Assembly (NCBI GenBank): GCA_024347015.1
Contig: AP024890.1
Coordinates: 744,001 to 808,000 of the forward strand
Length of the DNA: 64,000 bases
Direction: 5' to 3'
Source: Vibrio pectenicida
Lineage (GTDB): Bacteria > Pseudomonadota > Gammaproteobacteria > Enterobacterales > Vibrionaceae
Shown here: positions 26,650 through 35,325 of the stretch, piece by piece
Layout: each line of letters starts with the position of its first letter
Numbering within the stretch: position 1 is the first letter of the stretch
Notes under the pieces: generated by a model
Told to the model about the DNA's origin: nothing
The model's database searches: none
Seen by the model: the letters and a program-made list of their open reading frames with translations, nothing else
Translations under genes and position numbers: made by a program

Positions 26650-27318
26650 ATGAAAAAGATATTAATGTTTGTAATGCTGCTGCTTGGCCTAGCTTGTGCT
26701 GGTGGTGGTTATTACATTTTCTACTTCAAGCCACAGCAAGATGCAGCAGAGGCTGCTGAAAGGGAGAGAAATAAAAAGCCTACCGATCCTTTGCTTGGAA
26801 AGCAGAAAGAGCATCGGCATCCCAAACCTGAGGTAACAGACTATTATGTCAGCCCTCCCAAATTGGGTGTTAGAGAAGCACCTAGATATGATGCTTTTGT
26901 TGAGAGTGAAGTTTATCGTGGAGAAAAATTACATATCCTAGAGAAAAAAAATGGTTGGGGACGTATTTCTCGCTACTACGTTTATGAAGAGGGTGGTGAA
27001 GAGATTGCCGAATGGGTCCCTATGGAAGCGCTGTTGGAGATTTCACCAACTATTACAAAAGAAGAGAGAGTTGAAACGGTTAGCAGTTACGTAGAAAAAT
27101 CAGATGACTTTAAACAGCATTTTGAAATGTTTGTAAAAATTACCGATCAATTACTTAAGGAAAAGACCTGTACACCAGAAGACTTTGAGGAAACACATGG
27201 CTGGATACGTTCACTAACCTTTAAATATCGTGATGTATATTTTATCTACTGTGGGGGTATTAAACAGGCAAATAAGATTTATTTAGATGTTCGAACAGGA
27301 GAAATATTTTATCGATAA
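26650..27318 (+). CDS. Membrane-anchored protein with an SH3-like domain
   Basis: A 222-residue protein anchored by one N-terminal hydrophobic segment (residues 4-26), followed by a charged linker (about 30-62). A bacterial SH3-like domain occupies about 63-125: VSPPKLGVREAPRYDAFVESEVYRGEKLHILEKKNGWGRIS in outline, the usual L-x-V-R-x-x-P and G-W-x-R pattern. The C-terminal 90 residues hold two cysteines (about 174 and 200) and end IYLDVRTGEIFYR. Such SH3 domains usually bind cell-wall peptides, so a periplasmic wall-associated role is likely but not shown. Confidence 0.75.
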   Translation: MKKILMFVMLLLGLACAGGGYYIFYFKPQQDAAEAAERERNKKPTDPLLGKQKEHRHPKPEVTDYYVSPPKLGVREAPRYDAFVESEVYRGEKLHILEKKNGWGRISRYYVYEEGGEEIAEWVPMEALLEISPTITKEERVETVSSYVEKSDDFKQHFEMFVKITDQLLKEKTCTPEDFEETHGWIRSLTFKYRDVYFIYCGGIKQANKIYLDVRTGEIFYR

Positions 27319-27465
27319 CTCAGGTGTTTTACTGATTGTTTTATTTCTCGATAAATGGTCAAATAGTTGTTACTAAGCGTCAAAGTATATGCTTGTAGAA
27401 TTTTTATTTGTTAATAATGTCACTAGGTAGTATGATCCTAGCGATTTGTTTTATTGGTGTTGTGA

Positions 27466-27933
27466 ATGGTTCAGCGTTTTATTACATCGCTTTGTTGGAT
27501 TGCATTGGTTGCATTGGCACTGCCATCGCAGGCTTTCTCTTGTCTGACAAAAGATTCAACTGATGCGAGTTCACGCCTAATTCATAATGATTTACCCAAT
27601 TATAATTCTCAATCTCTGATTCAAGCCTTACTTGCTAAGTCGACAAAAATAGAGATATCTCAACGTCCAGTGTCGAAGTCAAATGTTGACTCTGATACGT
27701 TAGCCATTATTCAGAATAATCGTTTGAGTTCGGTTATCCGTGACTATGTCGAAGGTGTAGTTCATTTTGAAGGCTATACGACGGATAAAATAAAGACCTT
27801 CGCTGTTAACAGCATTCAGTCTGACAAAAAAGATAGCGAGTGGTTCGGTGCAGATTTCAATTCTCAATACCGTATTTCTGGTTGGAAAGAGTCAAACGCA
27901 TTATATGTAGCTCTCAACGGCCACTTTTCTTAA
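27466..27933 (+). CDS. vemP: VemP-type export-monitoring arrest peptide (leader of secD2F2)
   Basis: A 155-residue secreted regulatory polypeptide upstream of secD2-secF2. In V. alginolyticus, VemP (159 residues) is exported by Sec; when Na+-dependent export fails it stalls its own ribosome near its C-terminus, which opens the mRNA so the Na+-independent SecDF2 is made. Here residues 1-24 are a signal peptide (cut near SQAFS). The protein ends with YRISGWKESNALYVALNGHFS, the arrest region; Trp140 would correspond to the Trp needed for arrest. By that offset His153 would stand where the P-site Gln of V. alginolyticus VemP is expected. Gene position, length, signal peptide and the GWKESN block together support the call. 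A 181-bp gap separates it from secD2. Confidence 0.85.
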   Translation: MVQRFITSLCWIALVALALPSQAFSCLTKDSTDASSRLIHNDLPNYNSQSLIQALLAKSTKIEISQRPVSKSNVDSDTLAIIQNNRLSSVIRDYVEGVVHFEGYTTDKIKTFAVNSIQSDKKDSEWFGADFNSQYRISGWKESNALYVALNGHFS

Positions 27934-28033
27934 TCATTTCATTTATTTCCGCAAATAGGTTCTCGCGTTAGTGTGTCATTAAACATATAAAGTTCATGAC
28001 ATTGCCATATGGTGACATTTTTATCATTATATA

Positions 28034-28105
28034 ATGCGCGTTATTCATACAGATTTACAATTACATTTAGCTGAAGCTCGCCTTTGGTTAGGTAAAACTA
28101 TTTAA
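28034..28105 (+). CDS. Possible 23-residue upstream peptide in the vemP-secD2 spacer
   Basis: ATG to TAA encoding MRVIHTDLQLHLAEARLWLG plus three residues, ending 9 bases before the secD2 start. No ribosome binding site is visible. It could be chance, or a short frame whose translation affects secD2 initiation. Confidence 0.25.
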   Translation: MRVIHTDLQLHLAEARLWLGKTI

Positions 28106-28114
28106 GATATCAAT

Positions 28115-29953
28115 ATGAAGAATAATCACCCAAAGAAAAAACAAGCTAGAGTGATAAATCGATACGCAGGATGGAAATATGCTGTGCTGATTATAACGGT
28201 TATTATCCTTGCTTTGAGTGCGATACCAACTTGGTATGGTGAGCAACCATCGATTAATGTATCAACGTCACATGGAAATAAACTTATAGACAATCCGGTT
28301 GAGTTGAATCGATTTCTTGAGCAGAACAATATCCATGCTAAAGAAGTTCGTAAGGAACAAGGCTCAACAACAGTAGTATTCGACAGTGAAACAGACCAAA
28401 CGCATGCTAGAAAAATTCTAAACACTCTATTGGGTAAGAAAGACTCTATTAGTTTCTCATATGTATCTGTTGCACCTAAATGGTTAAGTGATATGGGATT
28501 TAACCCTATAAAGTTGGGTCTTGATTTGCGAGGTGGCGTTCAATTCTTGCTTAACGTGGATGTTGATAAAGCATTTGAGGAGCAGCGCAACACTATTGTT
28601 GATGAAATTCGAGATATGTTGCGTCAAGAGCATTTGCGTGGAGTTAAATTGGCTCAAGTGGGTGTGGATGGGTTTGATCTTAAGAGTAACTCTAGTGAAG
28701 CATTGACTAAATCTGCAAACTATATACGTCAGAATTACCCAGGTTGGGAAATTAAGCGTCATTCTGGTTATTTAGCCGTGAAACCAACTGTGCAGAATAA
28801 GTCAGAGTTTCAAGCTGTGACTATAAAACAAAATTTAAAAATTATGCGTGACCGCATCGAAGAACTTGGCATCACTGAGGCTTTAGTTCAGAGGCAAGGT
28901 GAGCATAGTATTCGTATTGAACTACCAGGAGTTCAGGACCCATCTCAGGCTAAGAATGTGATTGGTGCAACGGCATCATTAGCATTTCATGAGGCTAAAT
29001 CTCCTTCTGAAGCAGCCTCTTACGACAATATTGTTTTGAAGGACAATAATGGACGTGACGTTTTATTGTCAAAACGTCCAGTTCTTACTGGAGAACATAT
29101 TGTTAATGCTCGAGCGGGTATGGATAAAATGGGATTTTCTGAAGTTAATATCTCGCTTGATCATTCCGGCGGTAAGGTTATGAGCGATTTTTCTGGGAAG
29201 CACATAGGTAAGTCTATGGCAACCGTATACCGTGAGTATACGACTAATGCAAGCGGCGAGACTGAACGGAGCGAAAAAGTGATTAGTGTCGCTACTATTC
29301 AATCTCAGTTAGGAAGTCAGTTTAGAATTACAGGGGCAGGTTCATTAGACGAAGCGCAAAACCTGGCTTTGCTGCTGCGAGCAGGATCATTGACGGCACC
29401 TGTTACCATAGTTGAAGAACGTACAATCGGTGCGTCACTAGGTGCAGAAAATATTGAGAATGGCTTTGCAGCTTTGGCACTAGGAATGGCGATGACATTA
29501 ACTTTCATGGCTTTATGGTATCGTCGCCTTGGTTGGGTAGCCAATGTTGCACTGATGATAAATATGGTAAGTCTACTTGGTCTTATTGCGTTACTTCCAG
29601 GGGCTGTCCTCACCTTACCCGGTATAGCAGGACTTGTCTTGACTGTGGGAATGGCTGTTGATACAAACGTACTGATATTCGAACGAATCAAAGACAAGTT
29701 GGCAGAAGGTCGTACATTCTCTCAGTCTATTGACCAAGGTTTTGGTAGCGCGTTAAGCACAATTCTTGATGCCAATATTACCACTATGATCACCGCTGTA
29801 ATCCTGTACTCAATTGGTAATGGACCTATTCAGGGCTTTGCTTTGACTCTGGGCTTAGGGCTTCTAACTAGTATGTTCAGTGGTATTTTCGCTTCACGTG
29901 CGATCATTAATTTGGTTTGGGGTCGCGACGGCCGCCGGGATGTAAGGGTGTAA
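28115..29953 (+). CDS. secD2: Protein translocase subunit SecD, second paralogue (SecD2)
   Basis: Inner-membrane partner of the SecYEG translocon that pulls exported proteins out on the periplasmic side using ion flow. 612 residues: TM1 at about 20-38, a large periplasmic domain with the conserved FNPIKLGLDLRGGVQFLL block (about 130-147), then five membrane helices from about 450 with the export motif GMAVDTNVLIFERI (about 513-526). Unlike most secD genes it has no yajC or tgt in front; instead a VemP-type leader precedes it. That placement marks it as the inducible, Na+-independent SecDF2 known in vibrios. The ribosome binding site is weak (AAGATATCAAT), in keeping with control through mRNA structure. 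secF2 follows after 2 bp. Confidence 0.95.
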   Translation: MKNNHPKKKQARVINRYAGWKYAVLIITVIILALSAIPTWYGEQPSINVSTSHGNKLIDNPVELNRFLEQNNIHAKEVRKEQGSTTVVFDSETDQTHARKILNTLLGKKDSISFSYVSVAPKWLSDMGFNPIKLGLDLRGGVQFLLNVDVDKAFEEQRNTIVDEIRDMLRQEHLRGVKLAQVGVDGFDLKSNSSEALTKSANYIRQNYPGWEIKRHSGYLAVKPTVQNKSEFQAVTIKQNLKIMRDRIEELGITEALVQRQGEHSIRIELPGVQDPSQAKNVIGATASLAFHEAKSPSEAASYDNIVLKDNNGRDVLLSKRPVLTGEHIVNARAGMDKMGFSEVNISLDHSGGKVMSDFSGKHIGKSMATVYREYTTNASGETERSEKVISVATIQSQLGSQFRITGAGSLDEAQNLALLLRAGSLTAPVTIVEERTIGASLGAENIENGFAALALGMAMTLTFMALWYRRLGWVANVALMINMVSLLGLIALLPGAVLTLPGIAGLVLTVGMAVDTNVLIFERIKDKLAEGRTFSQSIDQGFGSALSTILDANITTMITAVILYSIGNGPIQGFALTLGLGLLTSMFSGIFASRAIINLVWGRDGRRDVRV

Positions 29954-29955
29954 TT

Positions 29956-30858
29956 ATGGTTCAATATCTAACAAACAATATTCGTCGAATTCGTTATATC
30001 ACGGGTTTTGTATCAATTGCTTTAATGGTGTTCTCGCTTGTGGCATTTGCGACTAAAGGCCTTAACATGGGGTTAGATTTTACTGGCGGTATGGTAACAG
30101 AAGTACAAGTAGACAAAAACCTGACTAATAATGAGTTGCTTGATGCCTTGAAGCCAAGTTTGGGAGAATTTACTGCAGTTACACATTCTGATCAGGAAGG
30201 TCGCTGGATTATTCGATACCCAGTCCCAGAAGATAGCAGTAAGGTATCAGATGTTACTTCGATACTTGCTAGCGTGTCAGACAAAGTCGATGTAATTAGT
30301 AATAGCATGGTTGGTTCACAAGTTGGCCAAGATCTAGTAGAGCAAGGAGGACTGGCTCTACTGATTTCAATGATGTGTATTTTGGGTTATTTGTGTTTTC
30401 GTTTTGAATGGAGATTAGCAAGTGGTTCCTTACTGGCTCTTATTCATGATGTAGTTTTAGTTCTGGGTTTTTTTGCTTTAACTCAGATGGAATTCAACTT
30501 AACTGTATTTGCGGCTATTTTGGCCATACTAGGATATTCACTTAACGATTCGATTATTATTGCCGATCGCATTCGTGAGCTGTTGGTCGCAAAACAGTCC
30601 ATTCCAATTGATGAGATAAATGATCAGGCTGTAATAGCGACTTTCTCTCGTACTATGGTGACATCTGGGACCACTCTACTCACAGTTACTGCTTTGTGGA
30701 TTATGGGAGGGAATGCACTTGAAGGTTTTTCTATCGCTATGTTTATTGGCATTCTTTCTGGTACTTGGTCTTCAATTTCTATCGGAACGGTCTTACCGGA
30801 ATGGTTGAAACTTGAGTCAAAACATTACCTCCCCGTAGAAGTCGATTCTGCGCCTTAA
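29956..30858 (+). CDS. secF2: Protein translocase subunit SecF, second paralogue (SecF2)
   Basis: Partner of SecD2 in the inner membrane, 300 residues from ATG 29956 (GTAAGGGTGTAATT upstream). TM1 is at about 15-35, followed by LNMGLDFTGGMVTEVQ, the SecF version of the D-L-R-G-G motif. A short periplasmic domain and five further helices carry GYSLNDSIIIADRIRE, the SecF signature (about 193-208). It is the last gene of vemP-secD2-secF2, followed by a strong hairpin. Confidence 0.95.
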   Translation: MVQYLTNNIRRIRYITGFVSIALMVFSLVAFATKGLNMGLDFTGGMVTEVQVDKNLTNNELLDALKPSLGEFTAVTHSDQEGRWIIRYPVPEDSSKVSDVTSILASVSDKVDVISNSMVGSQVGQDLVEQGGLALLISMMCILGYLCFRFEWRLASGSLLALIHDVVLVLGFFALTQMEFNLTVFAAILAILGYSLNDSIIIADRIRELLVAKQSIPIDEINDQAVIATFSRTMVTSGTTLLTVTALWIMGGNALEGFSIAMFIGILSGTWSSISIGTVLPEWLKLESKHYLPVEVDSAP

Positions 30859-30867
30859 TAACTGAGT

Positions 30868-30894
30868 ATGCCCCATGGAAAAGTCATGGGGCAT
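30868..30894. terminator. Bidirectional hairpin after secF2
   Basis: ATGCCCCATG/CATGGGGCAT, a 10-bp perfect stem with a 7-nt loop, lies 10 bp past secF2 and 9 bp before the end of the convergent hydrolase gene. Confidence 0.8.
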
Positions 30895-30902
30895 ATCTGT
30901 TG

Positions 30903-31640
30903 TTACTGAGTGGTAGATGTGAGAAATTCTGTAAAACGTTGCCATGATTTTTTGTCAGCTTCTTCTCTGTAACGCTTACTACCAAACACGGTAAAAGCAT
31001 GTGGTGCGCCACTGTATGTGATCATTTCATGGTCAATTTTTTGAGTTTCTAGTTCATTCGCTAATGTTGCAAATTGATCCATGGTAATGGCGTTGTCAGC
31101 GGTACCATGCAACACTAATATTGGGCCAGAAGCATCCTTATACGACTGACCTTCAGGTGTTTTTAAACCCCCATGGAAGGTGACAAAACCCTTAGCATTT
31201 ATTCCTGAACGTGCAGCTTCCAGAGTTGCAGCACCCCCAAAGCAATACCCCATCACTACTAGATTATTTGTTTTAGCACCAAGAGATACGGCATAATTCA
31301 AGCTTCCTTGTATCAGTGACCTTAGTTTTTCCCTATCTTTATAAAGTTCGCCGGTATGTTGTTTTTTATCTTTTACCTTTGTTGGCCGAATTCCTTTGCC
31401 AAATAAATCAGCAGCAAAGACGTTATAGCCTAGATTGTTGAGCATTTTAGCCCGTTTTATTTCATACTCGGTCAAGCCGTCCCAGTCATGTATGAGTAAA
31501 ATTAATGGTGCTTCATCTTTCACTTTTGCCCAATAACCTTCGTAATCGCTACCATTTACATTGTAAATTATGTTTTCACCAGCCGTAGTAAAGCTGGTTG
31601 CCAAGAAGAGAGCTGCTAACACTGACAAACGTTTTTTCAT
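30903..31640 (-). CDS. Dienelactone hydrolase family protein, exported
   Basis: An alpha/beta hydrolase of the dienelactone hydrolase family. ATG 31640 has a perfect GGAGG five bases upstream; the ATG at 31652 is part of that sequence and was rejected. The protein has 245 residues with a signal peptide (about 1-20, ending TTAGE). The catalytic Cys133 lies in VVMGYCFGGAA (the family's G-x-C-x-G-G), the Asp in LHGTADNAITM, and the His in SGAPHAFTV. Family members open lactones or cleave small esters; the substrate of exported Vibrio members is unknown. Confidence 0.9.
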   Translation of the reverse strand: MKKRLSVLAALFLATSFTTAGENIIYNVNGSDYEGYWAKVKDEAPLILLIHDWDGLTEYEIKRAKMLNNLGYNVFAADLFGKGIRPTKVKDKKQHTGELYKDREKLRSLIQGSLNYAVSLGAKTNNLVVMGYCFGGAATLEAARSGINAKGFVTFHGGLKTPEGQSYKDASGPILVLHGTADNAITMDQFATLANELETQKIDHEMITYSGAPHAFTVFGSKRYREEADKKSWQRFTEFLTSTTQ

Positions 31641-31870
31641 AACTACCTCCATTTAGTTAATGAATTGTAGCTGTAAAGGTATAATGAGGGAATATCCACA
31701 ATGCGGTACACAATGGAGTAGGCGTAATATCGTATTAACTCAAACCTTTATTTGTAGTGACATGCTATCGATGGCGAGATTAACCCTATATTAACTTAAG
31801 TGTCGTTGACATAGTTAATACGAGTGGTAGCCTTAACGGCCCATTTAAACAACAGCTCATGGAGTGATTA

Positions 31871-32356
31871 ATGTTGGTCCGTAATTTTTGCACATTCTTA
31901 TTATTGTTAAGTACTTTTTCAAGCTTTGCTGCACGAAATGACGATGAGGTGGACCTTAGTAATATTGAAAAGAGTCTTCAAGGTATTAAAGAATCACAGC
32001 AACAATCCCAAGATAGTATGCATTATGTGAGGACTATGAATGGCTCACAATATGTCCCAGAGCCTAAAAGTAGTCGCGACAAGCCTGCCTACAGCTATTT
32101 CAGTTTAGAGTCGTACGATATATACAGTAGCCAAGGTGGTAAACGCATGGTCCAGGCCACTATCACAAACCACTCTGGTGGAGGTGTTGCTCTTAAACCA
32201 AATCAAATAAAAGCTTATTATGGCAATGGATACTATGTTTCTCCTTCACGTATAGAGCAAGATGGTCATTTTTCACAGGATGAGACTCAGTCAGTGACAC
32301 TTTATTTTGGCGAAACGAAAAAATCTATTTTAGGGCTCTTAACACGTTCATATTGA
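31871..32356 (+). CDS. Secreted or periplasmic protein, unrecognised (161 residues)
   Basis: GGAGTGATTA precedes the ATG and a clear signal peptide covers residues 1-20 (ends SSFAAR). The mature protein has an acidic coiled stretch (about 22-48), a disordered linker, and a beta-rich C-terminal part (about 75-150) with MVQATITNHSGGGVALKPNQIKAYY in outline, reminiscent of small immunoglobulin-like sandwich domains. It has no cysteines after the signal. It stands alone. No function assigned. Confidence 0.75.
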   Translation: MLVRNFCTFLLLLSTFSSFAARNDDEVDLSNIEKSLQGIKESQQQSQDSMHYVRTMNGSQYVPEPKSSRDKPAYSYFSLESYDIYSSQGGKRMVQATITNHSGGGVALKPNQIKAYYGNGYYVSPSRIEQDGHFSQDETQSVTLYFGETKKSILGLLTRSY

Positions 32357-32452
32357 GCTTGTGTCCGTCAACTTTTTCATTAGGTGACGGACTTCATTGG
32401 AGCAAAAAGTTTTCTACCGATTGGGGTGTTGTTAGTTAACTTAGGTATGGAC

Positions 32453-33103
32453 TTACGCCAGTCTAACTAACTTTTCGACTAATTTATCTATTCCACTTGC
32501 TGCTTGTGATATGTTGGAGGCCAACATATAGGCTGGTGTGGATAGAACGTTATGTTCCTCGTCGAAAACAATATCGCTGACAGGGCAGTTTATATGTTCA
32601 CCTCCTAAAGCATTAAAAGCTGCTGCTGTACCTTCATCATTACCTATTGTTGCTTTGACTCCATTATCGTAAATCAAAGGAATAATAGTTGGAGCAATGC
32701 ATAAGTATCCCGCAGGTTTTTTGGCTTGGGCGAAGTCACGACATGCAGATTTAACATGGGTATTAATACTGCATTCAGCACCGTTTACTGCAAAATCAGT
32801 CAAGTTTTTTGCTGCACCAAAACCACCAGGAACGAGTAGGGCGTCAAAGTCTTCAGCTTTCAAATTAGCTACGTCTTCAATGTTGCCGCGAGCAATTCGA
32901 GCTGCTTCAGTCAGAACATTGCGTGTTTCTGACATCTCTTCACCAGTAACATGATTTATAACGTGTAACTGTTCGATATTTGGAGCAAAACAATGCCAAC
33001 TGGCTCCCTGTTTTTCTAGTGAGTGTAAAGCCAACACTGACTCATGAATTTCTGCACCATCGTAAACGCCTGAACCACTAAGAATTACTGCAACTTTTTT
33101 CAT
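32453..33103 (-). CDS. elbB: Glyoxalase ElbB (DJ-1/PfpI family)
   Basis: A cytosolic DJ-1/PfpI-superfamily protein of 216 residues, matching ElbB (YhbL). KKVAVILSGSGVYDGAEIHE starts the flavodoxin-like fold, DALLVPGGFGAAKNL gives the glycine loop, and the nucleophile-elbow cysteine is in AGYLCIAPTI. E. coli ElbB has weak glyoxalase activity and was found through effects on isoprenoid production. AGGAGATAATA precedes the ATG. It is a single-gene unit, divergent from yjjG. Confidence 0.95.
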   Translation of the reverse strand: MKKVAVILSGSGVYDGAEIHESVLALHSLEKQGASWHCFAPNIEQLHVINHVTGEEMSETRNVLTEAARIARGNIEDVANLKAEDFDALLVPGGFGAAKNLTDFAVNGAECSINTHVKSACRDFAQAKKPAGYLCIAPTIIPLIYDNGVKATIGNDEGTAAAFNALGGEHINCPVSDIVFDEEHNVLSTPAYMLASNISQAASGIDKLVEKLVRLA

Positions 33104-33332
33104 TATTATCTCCTATTATCTTTGCTTGGCATAAATAAAAACTAGATTACATCATTTAAGTTAAATAGGAATTACCTGGGAGTTTATTTTTTAATTTTTA
33201 TTATAATTTTAATTCATATAAAGGTGTATGACTGTATGAGGTGACTATATGTACGCAATTTATGCCTTATTATTTAGATTAACATCTATATGAAAACAAT
33301 ATAGAATGTGGCTTGATTTTGAGGAGAGTAAA

Positions 33333-34010
33333 ATGAAGTACGACTGGATCCTATTTGATGCTGATGAAACTTTGTTCCATTTTGATGCTTTTAAGGGAAT
33401 GCAACTAATGTTTTCACGTAAAGGTGTGGAATTTACGCAAGATAATTACAGTCAATATCAAGAAATCAACAAACCACTTTGGGTAGAGTATCAAAACGGG
33501 ACAATAGACGCGCACGAACTAAAACATTCTCGATTTTCACAGTGGGCTGAAAAGCTTGGTACTACGACTATAGAACTTAATAATGCTTTCTTAACTGCTA
33601 TGGCCGACATTTGTACCTTACTCCCTGGTGCAAAGGAACTTGCAAGCGCATTAGTAGCTGATAAAACAAAGCTTGGAATCATCACTAATGGATTCACAGA
33701 ATTACAATCTATACGCTTGGAACGTACAGGAATGAGTGAATTTTTTGAACAGGTAATCATATCAGAGCAAGTTGGAGCTGCTAAGCCAGATAAAAAAATC
33801 TTCAACCATGCATTGAAAAAAATGAACTACCCAAGTAAAAACAAGATATTAATGGTCGGAGACACACTTCAATCTGACATCTTAGGCGGTATCAATTTTG
33901 GTATTGAAACTTGCTGGTTGAATCATCACAATGCAAAAGAACAACAGGGAATTAAACCTACATATACTGTTGGCTCATTATCAGAGTTGAAAAACATCCT
34001 GCTCGTTTAA
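33333..34010 (+). CDS. yjjG: Pyrimidine 5'-nucleotidase YjjG (HAD superfamily)
   Basis: A HAD-family phosphatase that dephosphorylates pyrimidine nucleoside monophosphates and protects against non-canonical ones. ATG 33333 follows GAGGAGAGTAAA, so the open frame upstream from 33306 is not coding. 225 residues, as in E. coli. HAD motif I is DWILFDADETLFHFD (Asp9 and Asp11), motif II is IITNG, motif III the Lys in GAAKPDKKIF, and motif IV GDTLQSDILGG. Start, length and motif spacing all agree with YjjG. Confidence 0.95.
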   Translation: MKYDWILFDADETLFHFDAFKGMQLMFSRKGVEFTQDNYSQYQEINKPLWVEYQNGTIDAHELKHSRFSQWAEKLGTTTIELNNAFLTAMADICTLLPGAKELASALVADKTKLGIITNGFTELQSIRLERTGMSEFFEQVIISEQVGAAKPDKKIFNHALKKMNYPSKNKILMVGDTLQSDILGGINFGIETCWLNHHNAKEQQGIKPTYTVGSLSELKNILLV

Positions 34011-34080
34011 CATATTTTTGATCTTACGTCTATAATTTTGAGTATAAGTGTTGAAATTAACTTTTCTAGGATGTAGCACT

Positions 34081-34302
34081 GTGTTAGGCGTAATTATTAA
34101 GTGGGATGAAAAACATAGGTATGGCTTGATATCGACGAGAAACTTGCCGACACAAAAAGTCTTCTTTCATGTAAGAGATATGAGTACTGAAGAGGGGCCA
34201 CCTTATGTATCAGAACAAGTTGAATTTGATGTTCTACGGGACATGAATGGTTGCAAAATGGCCACGAATATCAACCCTGTAATTATCAAATTTAAAGATT
34301 AA
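34081..34302 (+). CDS. Small cold-shock-domain-like protein
   Basis: A 73-residue protein if GTG 34081 is the start (TAGGATG upstream); a GTG at 34048 is also in frame but adds an unrelated hydrophobic tail. VLGVIIKWDEKHRYGLIST resembles the beginning of a cold-shock domain, with a changed RNP1 (HRYGLIS for KGFGFIT) and RNP2-like VFFHV. YVSEQVEFDVLRDMNG matches the third to fourth strands. Likely to bind single-stranded nucleic acid, though with altered aromatic residues. Its stop overlaps the convergent WYL regulator's stop by 4 bp. Confidence 0.7.
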   Translation: MLGVIIKWDEKHRYGLISTRNLPTQKVFFHVRDMSTEEGPPYVSEQVEFDVLRDMNGCKMATNINPVIIKFKD

Positions 34303-34985
34303 GTACTAGGAGCACATAGATTGATATAGTGCTCCAAGTTTTTGCTTTCTGTTGTTTCGTATGTTTCATCCAAAACAAAACAATTTTCAATTCTATCCAG
34401 CCTAAATTGACGATACTCCCCACGTAAATCACACCATGCGACGAGAGTCCATGAATTTCCCCAGAATACTAGCCCCAAAGGTTGTACTGTACGCTGAGAC
34501 TTGCTTTTATTTTGAGAGATATAATGCAGCTTTATTTTGAAATTATCATCAATAGCGTGTCGTATAGTTTTTCCCAAATGGGAAGACCTTTTTTCAGTAT
34601 GCACGTCGGGTACACATATAGGAAAGTCTTCAATCTGTTGTTTTAGCTTATCAGTTAGAACAGATCGAATTTTAGTCGAAGCAGTTAGAGCAGATTTAGC
34701 GAGTTCATTGTCGGACAAGCTTCGAACCATTCTCATACCAAGTTCTAGTGCTATCATTTCATGCTTAGTGAACATCAATGGAGGTAAATGAGAACCTGAT
34801 TGAAGCACGTAGCCAGTCCCTGATTCTCCTAAGATAGGTATTCCAGTCTTTACTAATGATTTAATATCACGATATATAGTACGTTCGCTGACGTTAAGTA
34901 TGCAGGCCAATTCGCTTGCTGTTACGGCATATCGTTTTGAGCGTAATAAAGTTATTAATTCAAGTAGTCTCTCAGATTTGGTCAT
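34299..34985 (-). CDS. HTH/WYL-domain transcriptional regulator (YafY type)
   Basis: A regulator of 228 residues from ATG 34985. The N-terminal HTH (about 5-58: LELITLLRSKRYAVTASELA ... SERTIYRDIKSL) is the DeoR/HTH_11 type seen in YafY proteins. The remainder contains the WYL domain from about residue 130 (IKLHYIS ... RTVQPLGLVFWGNSWTLVAWCDLRGEYRQFRLDRIE), where the motif reads W-T-L rather than W-Y-L. WYL domains sense nucleic acids or small nucleotides. It lies between two cold-shock-type genes, convergent with one and divergent from the other. Target unknown. Confidence 0.88.
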   Translation of the reverse strand: MTKSERLLELITLLRSKRYAVTASELACILNVSERTIYRDIKSLVKTGIPILGESGTGYVLQSGSHLPPLMFTKHEMIALELGMRMVRSLSDNELAKSALTASTKIRSVLTDKLKQQIEDFPICVPDVHTEKRSSHLGKTIRHAIDDNFKIKLHYISQNKSKSQRTVQPLGLVFWGNSWTLVAWCDLRGEYRQFRLDRIENCFVLDETYETTESKNLEHYINLCAPST

Positions 34986-35325
34986 CGCAACGCTCACTAT
35001 GCCAAGTTGTATATGGTCACAAAATTGGTAATTGTTAGTAGGAAAGTTAATTTACTGAATATGGTAATTTACCTTAAATACTTGCTTTCAAGATAGCTGT
35101 AAATTATAGGGATTCAACTTTTTAGTATGTTATCAAGTAATAGCGTCAGAATGTGTCAGTGGAAAAATTAATTACTATTCTTGTTTATGCCTATAACTGT
35201 GACGTTGGTCAGACGATAGAACATGATATGCAACTAGAATTATATCGAAGGTGTTATTTACAATGTATGAACTAGCGAATGGCCGTTAATTTGGTTTTAA
35301 ATAAATATCAAGGGTGATGATTAAG
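34986..35325. other. Intergenic region between WYL regulator and CSD-DUF1294 gene
   Basis: About 340 bp, AT-rich, between divergent starts; it should hold both promoters. I see no hairpin, repeat or credible small gene. Confidence 0.45.
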
